Shown here in pieces: positions 51,774-60,477 of a DNA stretch of 64,000 nucleotides. The position numbers and the translations under genes are program-made. Position 1 is the stretch's first letter. Every line of letters starts with the position of its first letter. Under the pieces are notes generated by a model that saw only the letters and a list, made by a program, of their open reading frames with translations, was not told the DNA's origin and searched no databases. The DNA lies in the NCBI GenBank assembly GCA_001872455.1, contig MNXJ01000038.1:1-64000 (forward strand), given 5' to 3'. The DNA is from Anaerolineae bacterium CG2_30_57_67 (GTDB lineage Bacteria; Chloroflexota; Anaerolineae; Anaerolineales; Villigracilaceae).

Positions 51774-52445
51774 TTATTTTTCCACGGCCCGGCGAACTTC
51801 TGCCAGTAACTGGGCTTCGGGAACGGCGCCCAGCGCGCGCCCGGCGTCGTTGTTGATGACGGTATCTGGCACGCCACTGATGGCGTATTGGTTGGCAAGC
51901 GCAGAAAACTCGGTGGCTTCCACGCCTTCGGCCAAAATCATGGCCGGGTTCTCCATGGCAAACTGGTGAGCGAGCAACACGGCTCGCGGGCAATACGGTC
52001 AGGTAGGGGTGACAAAAACCTGCAGGTGCAGCGGTTTTTCCAGCGATTTGAGATACTCGCGGGTGGCCGCCGTCAGGCCCGAATCGCGCCCGGAAATCAT
52101 GAGGATGTCTTGGACGAGGGTGCCAAATTCGTGGCCGGAGGGCAGGCCGAGGAAGCGGATGCCCAGGTCGGTAATCTGACCACCGTCTTTGGCGGCCAGG
52201 ATGATGGCCGGGGCTTTGCCGGTCACATTGTAGTGAGCGGCCAGGTCGGCTTCGGCTTCGATGTCGTGAACACTCATCTCGATCAACGGAGAGAGTTCGG
52301 CAACTTCGCTGAGCAATTGTTGTGTTTCGGCGCAATAGTCACAGTTTTGCTGTGAGGCAAACAGCAGCGCCGCCACCGGGTGCTGGAGTTGACCGAACAC
52401 CTGGCGAACTTGCTCAACGATTTCTTGCGGGAGCAATTTATCCAT
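51774..52445 (-). CDS. probable selenoprotein: glutaredoxin-like protein disulfide oxidoreductase with in-frame TGA (Sec) at the second active site
   Basis: Reading through TGA (51999-52001) joins two ORF-track entries: ...LHLQVFVTPT-[TGA]-PYCPRAVLLAHQFAMENP...VEK. The first thioredoxin fold carries CDYC; the TGA replaces the first Cys of the expected second CPYC motif. Confidence 0.8.
51970..51987 (-). promoter_or_regulatory. candidate bacterial SECIS hairpin
   Basis: Minus strand GCGAGC-CGTGTT-GCTCGC; apical loop begins 17 nt after the TGA and has G at its second position. Confidence 0.65.
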
Positions 52446-52498
52446 GGGAAATCCTTTGGGGTGAATTTCCGCCCACACGGGGCGGGTCTTGCGGGTTA

Positions 52499-52672
52499 TC
52501 AGGTGCAGCCGGCGCCTGCGCTGGTACTAAATCCGCAGCGCGGGCATTCCAGTTCCAACATGCCGTTGTAGTCGAGAATGCCCTGCCCGCATTGGGGGCA
52601 AACCGCGCCACGTTGAACGGGAGTCGTTTTCGGCGGCGTCTGGGGCGGTTGGGCTGCTTCTTTTGGATGCAT
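52499..52672 (-). CDS. 57-aa zinc-ribbon protein (not in ORF track), ends ...GCT-TGA-TAA
   Basis: MHPKEAAQPPQTPPKTTPVQRGAVCPQCGQGILDYNGMLELECPRCGFSTSAGAGCT; two CxxC knuckles. Confidence 0.75.
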   Translation of the reverse strand: MHPKEAAQPPQTPPKTTPVQRGAVCPQCGQGILDYNGMLELECPRCGFSTSAGAGCT

Positions 52673-52694
52673 TTTTCCCCAAAAAAGTGACAGG

Positions 52695-52949
52695 CTACTT
52701 GAAAAATTCGCTCAGGTCGAGCGCGCTCATCAGGCGTTCCTGCACTTCGCCGGGCAGGGCAATTTTTTCAGCAGATTGGCGGTACAGGTAGAGCGTTTTG
52801 GTGGTGGTATCCAGCACGACGCGGCAATTTTCACAGCCGCGAATGTGGCGTTCGATTTCCTGGCAAAGTTCTGGGCTGAGGCTGCCGTCCACATAATCAG
52901 AAATGGAGGCGAGCAATTCCTGGCAAGTGAGAGAGTAGGTGTGAGTCAT
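52695..52949 (-). CDS. zinc-binding anti-sigma factor (ZAS-like, zf-HC2)
   Basis: HIRGCENC fits HxxxCxxC; immediately downstream of the ECF sigma gene. Confidence 0.85.
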   Translation of the reverse strand: MTHTYSLTCQELLASISDYVDGSLSPELCQEIERHIRGCENCRVVLDTTTKTLYLYRQSAEKIALPGEVQERLMSALDLSEFFK

Positions 52950-52950
52950 A

Positions 52951-53547
52951 TTAAGATACCTCGCGGACACGCTCACCAAAATAGCTGGAGAGTTTTTCGC
53001 GCAGTCGAAGCCGCGCGCGCAAGAGACGGGTTTTAACGGCAGTTTCGCTCAAGTTGAGCGCCTCGACAGTTTCTTTGATGGAGAGGCCTTCGATGTCTCG
53101 CAGCAAAAAGACGACACGCAGGCTGTCGGGCAGGTGCTGGATGGCCTGGTCGAGCTGCTTTTTGGCTTCAGCCGAGACAAATTCACTTTCGGGCAGGCAG
53201 CACCAGTCGGTGAATTGCATGGGCGCCAACTCTTCGTCGCTGTCGTCGGGGTTTTCATCCACCGGAATTTGCGATTTGCGGCGGCGCAGGGTCATCAGGG
53301 CTTCGTTGGCAGCAATGCGATACATCCAGGTGGAAAGCGAGGAGCGTTCTTCAAAACCGTGAATGTGCTGGAGCGCTTTGAGAAAGGTGTTTTGCAAAAC
53401 ATCTTCCGCGTCCGATGGGTCACCGGTCATTTTGAGGGCGAGCCGGTAAATGGGGGTGCTGAAGCTGGCAGCCAGCCGGGCAAATTCGGCGCGGTCGCCC
53501 GCTTTGAGGGCGGCGATGGAAATTTCCGGAAATATGGTTTCAGTCAT
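52951..53547 (-). CDS. ECF RNA polymerase sigma factor (sigma-70 family)
   Basis: GDPSDAEDVLQNTFLKALQHIHGFEERSSLSTWMYRIAANEALMTLRRRK; LPDSLRVVFLLRDIEGLSIKETVEALNLSETAVKTRLLRAR. Confidence 0.92.
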   Translation of the reverse strand: MTETIFPEISIAALKAGDRAEFARLAASFSTPIYRLALKMTGDPSDAEDVLQNTFLKALQHIHGFEERSSLSTWMYRIAANEALMTLRRRKSQIPVDENPDDSDEELAPMQFTDWCCLPESEFVSAEAKKQLDQAIQHLPDSLRVVFLLRDIEGLSIKETVEALNLSETAVKTRLLRARLRLREKLSSYFGERVREVS

Positions 53548-54031
53548 TGGATGTTTCCTGAGGCAAAAGGTTGCAAATGTCACCCAAAGTATACCCGAAA
53601 TGGTGAATTCACCCACCGCCGGCAGGTTGGGGAAGTTAACGACTTTAATATCTTATCAGTGAAATTCTTGCACAAAAAGCAAGGAAATTAACCACAAAGG
53701 GTCACAAAGAGTCACGAAATTTTTTGGTTTTCCTTTGTGTTGTTTCGTGGCCTTCGTGGTCAAATCTCTTTCGGCTTGTCCGAGTTAGAAAAGGCATGGT
53801 TTTTTGGCACTATCTTTGCGCGGATCTGTGACCTGGCGCTAAAATGTGTTTCAATCGCTTCCAAGGGCTTTTTCGGCATGGCTACATCCTACGGCATAGT
53901 CAGTTTTGCCTCAATTTAAATGTGATTGCCGCGGGAGAATTTGTAAAGTAAAGATGGAAGTTGGCCGGTTGGATGTATAATGACCGAAATGAATTTACCA
54001 AATAAGTTTTCACAATAAAGGATGTGTCCCC

Positions 54032-54172
54032 TTGGTCAAAGTAAACTACAAACATGAGAAACGTCAAAAAGAGTTGGATAAGAAAAAGAAGAAGGAACAA
54101 AAAATAAAGGAAAAACAACTCAAAAAAGAGATTCGCCCGACAGAAACTCCCGTTAAAACGTCACAAGAGTAG
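54032..54172 (+). CDS. small Lys-rich conserved-type protein (46 aa, not in ORF track)
   Basis: TTG start after AAAGGATG: (M)VKVNYKHEKRQKELDKKKKKEQKIKEKQLKKEIRPTETPVKTSQE; followed by an imperfect terminator hairpin. Confidence 0.65.
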   Translation: MVKVNYKHEKRQKELDKKKKKEQKIKEKQLKKEIRPTETPVKTSQE

Positions 54173-54189
54173 CCGCAAGCGATTTGCGA

Positions 54190-54226
54190 TAAAAAAGCCC
54201 GCCTTGTAAAGGGCAGGCTTTTTTAA
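54190..54226 (+). terminator. imperfect intrinsic terminator
   Basis: AAAAAAGCCCGCCTTGTAAAGGGCAGGCTTTTTT. Confidence 0.65.
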
Positions 54227-54470
54227 AATCCATGTGTCCAGGTTCAATTTTGTTGATGCCATATTCGGCTAACAAATCGTGGCTCATGTGTAAAAAGTGT
54301 GCAGGCTACAAGACTTGGTCGCTCAAAGAGCAAAAATCTTAACGCGAATTTTCCGAATGAAGCGAATAACGCGAATTGTTTTTTGCGTTATTCGCCCAAT
54401 TTGCGTTGAAAGGGTTTGGCTTATTGCACAGGGTCTACCCATGAGCCCAAATCGTTACGCGCAGCGTTAG

Positions 54471-55094
54471 TTACCGAATTTCCACCACGTCAGGGTCTTT
54501 TAGCAGGCTTTCCACCAGGTGATTGTGCTGTTGGAGTGAACCGCGCACCTCCCACTCGCCGCTCAACAGCCCGTTGGTTTTCTTTTTGCGGGTGCGAATA
54601 ATTTTCAGGCCATGCGCCGGAAAAGCTGCGTCAATTGTATCTAATTTGCCAGGCTTTTCCAGCGAAGTGATTTCGTACATGCGCGTATCGCGCCCCAGTA
54701 CATCCACCAGCCGGTCGAGACGGGTGAAAAGCCATAGCACAACCAGAACCAGCCCAGCAGAAAAAATTGCCAGACGAAACTCGTCCAGGCCAATTGCCAT
54801 TCCCAGCGCAGCCGCCACCCAGATGGAGGATGCCGTTGTCAGCCCCTTGACTTTTCCTTCTGAGAGCAGAATCGCTCCCGCGCCGAGAAAGCCCACACCG
54901 GTGACGATGTTCGCCACCACGCGGTCATCCACAAAACGGACGGAGAGCATGGTGAACAACGTTGCCCCCAGCGTAATCAGGGTGATGGTGCGCAAACCGG
55001 CGGCTTTGGAGTGAATCTCGCGCTCAAAGCCAATCAACCCGCCAATCAACACCGCTAATAACAATTTGTTTAACTCTTCAGGGGAAATAAGCAT
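54471..55094 (-). CDS. MgtC/SapB family membrane protein
   Basis: [52 protein letters not shown]. Confidence 0.92.
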   Translation of the reverse strand: MLISPEELNKLLLAVLIGGLIGFEREIHSKAAGLRTITLITLGATLFTMLSVRFVDDRVVANIVTGVGFLGAGAILLSEGKVKGLTTASSIWVAAALGMAIGLDEFRLAIFSAGLVLVVLWLFTRLDRLVDVLGRDTRMYEITSLEKPGKLDTIDAAFPAHGLKIIRTRKKKTNGLLSGEWEVRGSLQQHNHLVESLLKDPDVVEIR

Positions 55095-55166
55095 GGCAAC
55101 CTCCATTCGGAACGGATATCATACATCAAAAAACCAGTGATGGGATACGGTATAATCCGCGTAGCC

Positions 55167-55382
55167 ATGCTCCCAGACCTGCTCCCCGATGACCTTGTGC
55201 GTATGCGGAAACCACATCCCTGTGGCGGCGATGAGTGGATTGTTACCCGTATTGGCGCAGATATTGGCCTGGAATGTCGAACCTGCAGGCATCGCGTTTT
55301 GCTGACCCGGCGCGACCTGGCGCGGCGCGCAAAAAGCATCCGTCACACGCAAACTTCCCCCCACTCTTCGGAAACCCCATGA
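55167..55382 (+). CDS. DUF951 family protein
   Basis: [50 protein letters not shown] at 55151 just upstream; 4-bp overlap with the next gene. Confidence 0.75.
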   Translation: MLPDLLPDDLVRMRKPHPCGGDEWIVTRIGADIGLECRTCRHRVLLTRRDLARRAKSIRHTQTSPHSSETP

Positions 55383-56515
55383 GCCAAAAACCCCATATTC
55401 TCTTTCTCTTTTCTGATACCGGCGGCGGGCATCGCTCGGCGGCGGAAGCCATCATCGAGGCGGTTCACCTGCAATTTGGTGATGCGGTCACCACCGAAAT
55501 GGTGGACGTGTTCAAGGAATACGCTCCGCGTCCGCTCAACCGTATGCCCGATTGGTATCCGTACATGGTGAAGGCGCCGCATTTATGGGGCGCTAGTTTT
55601 CGCATCACCGATGGCCGCGCCCGCGCCCGCGCCATCACCGCCACCATCTGGCCGATGGCCGCCCGCGCCGCGCGCCGCATTATTGACAATCACCCCTGTG
55701 ATTTGGTGGTGACTGTTCATCCGTTTGCCAACTCGTTCATTCTCAAGGCGCTTGGCCCCAAACACCCGCCATTTATTACCGTCGTGACGGATATGGTGAC
55801 AACCCACGCGCTGTGGTTTGACCAGCGCGCCGATGTGATTTGTGTTCCCACCGAAACCGCCCGTCAAAAAGCCATCGAATACCACATGCCACCCGAAAAA
55901 GTGCATGTCGTCGGTCAGCCGATTGCCGCGCGCTACTGCGTGCCGAGCGGCAGTAAAGCCGAATTGCGCGCCCGCCTGGGCTGGCCGCAGGATAAATTCA
56001 TCGTGCTGGCTGTCGGCGGCGGCGAGGGTATGGGGCCGCTGGCGCAAACCTCCCGCGCCATTGCCGAAGCGGGGCTGGATGTGGCGCTGGTGGTGGTCGC
56101 CGGGCGCAATGAACGCCTCAAGCAAAGTTTGGAAGAATTCGCCTGGCAAATTCCCGCCTTCATTTACGGCTTCACCCGCGAAATGCCCGACTTTATGCGC
56201 GCCGCGGATGTCATCGTCACCAAAGCCGGGCCGGGGACGATTGCCGAAGCCGTCACCGCCGGGCTGCCCGTCATTCTCTACGCCCGCCTGCCCGGGCAGG
56301 AAGATGGCAACGTTACCTTTGTGCGCGAAACCGGCACGGGGGTTTGGGCGCCGACTCCGCAGCGCGTCGTTTCCACCCTCACCAATTGGGTCAAACACCC
56401 GGCAGAACGCCAGAAAATCGTCGCCGCCTGCCAGCGCGCCGCCTGCCCCGACGCCTCCAACGCCATCGCCCGGCTGATTGGCGAACAACTTCACCTGACT
56501 CAGCCCGCCGCCTAG
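55379..56515 (+). CDS. MGDG synthase-like glycosyltransferase (GT28-type)
   Basis: HILFLFSDTGGGHRSAAEAIIEAV; VVTDMVTTHALWF; VTKAGPGTIAEAVTAGLPVILY. Confidence 0.88.
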   Translation: MSQKPHILFLFSDTGGGHRSAAEAIIEAVHLQFGDAVTTEMVDVFKEYAPRPLNRMPDWYPYMVKAPHLWGASFRITDGRARARAITATIWPMAARAARRIIDNHPCDLVVTVHPFANSFILKALGPKHPPFITVVTDMVTTHALWFDQRADVICVPTETARQKAIEYHMPPEKVHVVGQPIAARYCVPSGSKAELRARLGWPQDKFIVLAVGGGEGMGPLAQTSRAIAEAGLDVALVVVAGRNERLKQSLEEFAWQIPAFIYGFTREMPDFMRAADVIVTKAGPGTIAEAVTAGLPVILYARLPGQEDGNVTFVRETGTGVWAPTPQRVVSTLTNWVKHPAERQKIVAACQRAACPDASNAIARLIGEQLHLTQPAA

Positions 56516-56516
56516 C

Positions 56517-56939
56517 GTGAAAACCTCCTTCGTCAGCCACTCCCCCGCCGAAACGCGCGAATTTGGCCGTAAACTGGGCGCGTTGCTGCGTCCCGGTAGT
56601 CTGCTCTGCCTGCAAGGCGACCTGGGCGCGGGCAAAACCACCCTGACGCAAGGCGTCGCCGCCGGTTGGGGCAGCGCCGACCCCGTCTCCAGCCCGACCT
56701 TCGTCATGGTCAATCTCTACCGCGCCGCCGACGGCACGCCGCTTTATCACATGGACGCCTACCGCATCGAAAATCTGCGCGAAGCCGCCGAACTCGGCTT
56801 GGACGAAATGCTGGCCGAAGGCGCGCTCATCGTCGAATGGCCGGAGCGCATCGCCGCGCTTTTGCCCGCTAGCCGCCTGTGGCTGACGATGGAACACCTC
56901 GGCGAAACCGAACGCAAAATCACCGTAAATGCTGAATGA
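56517..56939 (+). CDS. tsaE: tRNA threonylcarbamoyladenosine biosynthesis ATPase TsaE
   Basis: CLQGDLGAGKTTLTQGVAAGWG; SPTFVMVNLY; HMDAYR. Confidence 0.92.
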   Translation: MKTSFVSHSPAETREFGRKLGALLRPGSLLCLQGDLGAGKTTLTQGVAAGWGSADPVSSPTFVMVNLYRAADGTPLYHMDAYRIENLREAAELGLDEMLAEGALIVEWPERIAALLPASRLWLTMEHLGETERKITVNAE

Positions 56940-56961
56940 AGAATTCATTTATCATTCAGCA

Positions 56962-57135
56962 TAACTGCTCAGGCATATATTCTTCCGCCACCTTGCGGCG
57001 GGCTGGAAGCCCTGCCTCAGTACAAAAAAGCCCTTCGGGTTATAAGACCGAGTCGGCTTCAGCCGACTTCCATGAACGGAGGCAGGGATTTATCCCGCCG
57101 GTGCATGGATGCAAGGCAAATGTCTGAGTAGTTAC
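56962..57135. mobile_element. MITE-like element, family B, copy 2 (between tsaE and tsaB, inverted relative to copy 1)
   Basis: TAACTGCTCAGGCATATATTCTTCCGCCA ... CAAATGTCTGAGTAGTTAC; reverse complement of nearly the whole 46867..47041 element. Confidence 0.75.
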
Positions 57136-57163
57136 CATTCTTCATTCTGCATTTATCACGCCC

Positions 57164-57835
57164 ATGCTGCTCGCCCTCGACACCTCCACCTCCCAACTTG
57201 GCCTCGCGCTCTACGACGGCGAGCGCCTGCTGGCTGAGCGCCTGTGGGTCAGCAAGGTGCGCCACACCGTGGAACTCGCCCCGGCAGTTGAGCAAATTCT
57301 TCAGCAAAGCGGCCTCGCCCTCAGCGCGCTAACCGCTCTGGGCGTGGCGCTCGGCCCCGGTTCCTTCACCAGTTTGCGGGTCGGGCTGGCTTTTGCGAAG
57401 GGATTGGCCTTCAGCCTGACTCTGCCGCTGATTGGAATTTCCACGCTGGCAATTCTCGCCGCCCCACTGACGCCGACCAAAGACTCCGCCCTGGCCTGCC
57501 TCCTGTCTGCCGGGCGCGGACGCCTGGCTGTCGGCTGGTACGAGGCTTCCGCAGGCGGCTGGCAGGCTTCAGCGGCGAATCCGCTGGTGACGACCGCCGA
57601 GGCGCTGGCCGCCGAAATCACCTCCCCAACTTTTTTAACCGGCGAACTGACCGGCGCCGAACGTCAGATTCTTACCAAAAACGAGAAAATCAGCCTGGCC
57701 TCCCCGGCGGCTGCTGCCCGTCGCCCTGGAATGCTGGCCGAACTGGCCTGGCGGCGCTGGCAGGCTGGCGAAAGTGACCCGCTTGCCGCCCTCGCGCCGA
57801 TTTATTTGCACGTCGGCCCGGCTATCCCCGGGTAA
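57164..57835 (+). CDS. tsaB: tRNA threonylcarbamoyladenosine biosynthesis protein TsaB
   Basis: MLLALDTSTSQLGLALYDG; LGVALGPGSFTSLRVGLAFAKGLAF. Confidence 0.92.
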   Translation: MLLALDTSTSQLGLALYDGERLLAERLWVSKVRHTVELAPAVEQILQQSGLALSALTALGVALGPGSFTSLRVGLAFAKGLAFSLTLPLIGISTLAILAAPLTPTKDSALACLLSAGRGRLAVGWYEASAGGWQASAANPLVTTAEALAAEITSPTFLTGELTGAERQILTKNEKISLASPAAAARRPGMLAELAWRRWQAGESDPLAALAPIYLHVGPAIPG

Positions 57836-57926
57836 CAACTTATCCGAAAATTCATCGAAGCGCGCACGCTCATCTAAAAAAAAATTCCGCGCAAGCCTTG
57901 ATTGGTAAAATATGCAACCAGACGTG

Positions 57927-57968
57927 GCGCAAATCTGTGATTTGCGCGGACAAGTCGGAGACTTGTCC
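57927..57968. repeat. two back-to-back hairpins of the modular family
   Basis: GCGCAAATC-TGT-GATTTGCGC followed directly by GGACAAGTC-GGA-GACTTGTCC. Confidence 0.85.
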
Positions 57969-58005
57969 CACCTGCCATATTTTTCGGATAGACCCTAAGG
58001 TTGGT

Positions 58006-58464
58006 ATGAAAATTCGCCCGATGCTCCCCACCGATATTGTTGCCGTGATAGCGATTGACACCGCCGCCGGAATTTTACTGCCCTGGACGCCCAACCAGTA
58101 TGCGCGTGAGTTGCTCAAGCGCGAAACGACATTTTGCTGGGTGGCCGAAGTGGACGAGCGTTTGGCGGGTTCGCTCACTTTTTGGAACGTGGCTGGGGAA
58201 GGCGAAATCGCCAACCTGGCGGTTCACCCCGATTTCTGGCGGCAGGGTATTGGCCGGGCGCTGATGAAAACTGCGCTGGCGAAGGCCGTTGAATTGGGTT
58301 TTCCTTGTGTGCTGCTGGAAGTACGCGCCTGCAATCAACCTGCTCAGCAGTTGTATCGTAGCTTTAGCTTTGCGGAAGATGGCCGCCGGGTTCGTTATTA
58401 TTCCAACGGTGAGGCGGCGGTCTTGATGTCGCTGAAAATTGGGAAAGAAGAAAATTATGTCTGA
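58006..58464 (+). CDS. rimI: ribosomal-protein-alanine N-acetyltransferase, RimI type GNAT
   Basis: MKIRPMLPTDIVAVIAIDT; IANLAVHPDFWRQGIGRALM; EVRACNQPAQQLYRSFSF. Confidence 0.88.
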   Translation: MKIRPMLPTDIVAVIAIDTAAGILLPWTPNQYARELLKRETTFCWVAEVDERLAGSLTFWNVAGEGEIANLAVHPDFWRQGIGRALMKTALAKAVELGFPCVLLEVRACNQPAQQLYRSFSFAEDGRRVRYYSNGEAAVLMSLKIGKEENYV

Positions 58465-59092
58465 CCTGGAAAAAATCGCCGTCGAAGTTTCGGTTTGCAC
58501 AAACTGCGCCCTGCATCAGACCCGCAAAAAATCGGTGCCGGGCGTTGGCCCGGCCGATGCCGAAATCATGCTGATTGGCGAAGGCCCCGGCTTCAACGAA
58601 GATGAACAGGGCCTGCCTTTCGTTGGTCAGTCGGGGCAGTTTTTGAGCGAACTGCTGGCGCAGGCCGGGCTGAAGCGCGAAGATGTCTGGATTGGCAACG
58701 TGGTCAAATGCCGCCCACCCGGCAACCGCGACCCGCTGCCGGATGAATTATCGGCCTGTGACCGCTACCTGGAGCGGCAGATTGCCGCCATCAACCCGAA
58801 AATCATCATCACGTTGGGGCGTTTTTCGATGGCGAAATTTCTGCCGGGTGTAAAAATTTCGCAGATTCACGGGCAAATGAGTCGGATTGGCGAGCGGTTT
58901 GTGATTGCCATGTTCCACCCGGCGGCGGCGCTCCATCAGCCGCCGCTCAAACCCGCCATTCTGGCCGATTTCGCCCGTCTGCCCGCTTTGCTGGACGAGG
59001 CGCGCGCCAAACTCTCGCCGCCCGCTGCCGCCGAAAAATCGGCGTATACTTCGCCGGTAACGGATGAACCCAAGCAAATGAGTTTGTTTTAA
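58457..59092 (+). CDS. uracil-DNA glycosylase, family 4
   Basis: VCTNCALHQTRKKSVPGVGPADAEIMLIGEGPGFNEDEQGLPFVGQSGQFL; GNVVKCRPPGNRDP; FHPAAAL. Confidence 0.93.
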   Translation: MSDLEKIAVEVSVCTNCALHQTRKKSVPGVGPADAEIMLIGEGPGFNEDEQGLPFVGQSGQFLSELLAQAGLKREDVWIGNVVKCRPPGNRDPLPDELSACDRYLERQIAAINPKIIITLGRFSMAKFLPGVKISQIHGQMSRIGERFVIAMFHPAAALHQPPLKPAILADFARLPALLDEARAKLSPPAAAEKSAYTSPVTDEPKQMSLF

Positions 59093-59146
59093 CCGAAGTC
59101 CAGCGTTTGGAGACGTTGGCGCGCTTTTCTCAACAAAAAGGAAACT

Positions 59147-60475
59147 ATGACTACCAAAGACACGCTCATCAAAAAACTGCAAGACAAAACCGCCAAAATC
59201 GGCATTCTCGGTATGGGCTACGTTGGCCTGCCGCTGGCAGTCGTTTTTGCCGAAAAAGGCTTTAACGTGCTCGGCGTTGACCCCGACCAGCGCAAGGTGG
59301 ACACCTTCGCCAAGGGCATTTCCTACATTCAGGATGTCCCCTCCGAAACGGTGGTCCGCCTGAACGCCGCTGGTCGCTTGAACATGAGCGCCGATTTCGC
59401 CTCGCTGGCCGAATTGGACGCCGTTTCGATTTGCGTTCCCACCCCGCTGCGTAAAACCGGCGACCCCGATATGTCTTACATCGTCTCGGCGGTCGAACAA
59501 CTGGCGAAATACGTCCACAAAGGCATGGTGATTGTGCTGGAATCAACCACCTACCCCGGCACGACCCGCGAACTGATGGCGCCCATGCTGACCGAAAAAT
59601 CCGGGCTGAAGGTTGGCGAGGACCTCTTCATCTGCTTCTCGCCCGAGCGGGTCGACCCGGGCCGCGAGGACTGGACGACCTACAACACGCCCAAAGTGCT
59701 GGGCGGCATGACGCCCGCCTGCGCCGAAGTCGCCACCGCCTGGTACAGCGGCGCGCTCGAAACGGTGGTACCCGTCTCCAGCGTGGAAGCCGCCGAAATG
59801 GCGAAACTGCTCGAAAACACCTTCCGCATGATTAATATCGCCATGGTCAACGAACTGGCGCTGATGTGTGAACGCCTGGGCGTGGACGTGTGGGAAGTGA
59901 TTGACGCCGCCGCCACCAAACCTTTTGGTTTTATGAAGTTCACTCCCGGCCCCGGTCTGGGCGGGCACTGTATTCCGATTGACCCGCTCTATCTCTCCTG
60001 GAAAATGAAGGAGATGAACTACAACGCCAAGTTCATCGAACTTGCCAGCGAAATTAATACCAACATGCCGCGGTACGTCGTCAGCCGGGTGATGGAAGCG
60101 CTCAACGAGCGCAGCAAAGCCCTCAAGGGCAGCCACGTGCTGGTGCTGGGCGTCGCCTATAAACCCGATATTGACGATGTGCGCGAATCGCCCGCTTTTG
60201 ATGTGATTGCCTTGATGAAGAAAAAGGGTGCGCTGGTCGAATATCACGACCCGCACATTGCGCACATTCATCACGAACATGAAGGCTGGCAGATGAACAG
60301 CGTCCGCGATGCTGATTTGCTGCAAAAAGTGGCCGAAGCCGACGCAGTGGTGATCATCACCAATCACACTTCCTACGATTACAAGGCCATTCTCGCCAAA
60401 GCCCAATTCATTTTTGACAGCCGCAACGCGCTGGGCAAAATGGGCAAGGCCAGCGAGAAAGTGGTGCGGTTGTAG
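59147..60475 (+). CDS. nucleotide-sugar dehydrogenase (UDP-ManNAc/UDP-GlcNAc dehydrogenase-like)
   Basis: KIGILGMGYVGLPLAVVFAEKGFNVLGVD; STTYPGTTREL; PGPGLGGHCIPIDPLYLSWK; GVAYKPDIDDVRESPA. Confidence 0.92.
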   Translation: MTTKDTLIKKLQDKTAKIGILGMGYVGLPLAVVFAEKGFNVLGVDPDQRKVDTFAKGISYIQDVPSETVVRLNAAGRLNMSADFASLAELDAVSICVPTPLRKTGDPDMSYIVSAVEQLAKYVHKGMVIVLESTTYPGTTRELMAPMLTEKSGLKVGEDLFICFSPERVDPGREDWTTYNTPKVLGGMTPACAEVATAWYSGALETVVPVSSVEAAEMAKLLENTFRMINIAMVNELALMCERLGVDVWEVIDAAATKPFGFMKFTPGPGLGGHCIPIDPLYLSWKMKEMNYNAKFIELASEINTNMPRYVVSRVMEALNERSKALKGSHVLVLGVAYKPDIDDVRESPAFDVIALMKKKGALVEYHDPHIAHIHHEHEGWQMNSVRDADLLQKVAEADAVVIITNHTSYDYKAILAKAQFIFDSRNALGKMGKASEKVVRL

Positions 60476-60477
60476 CC

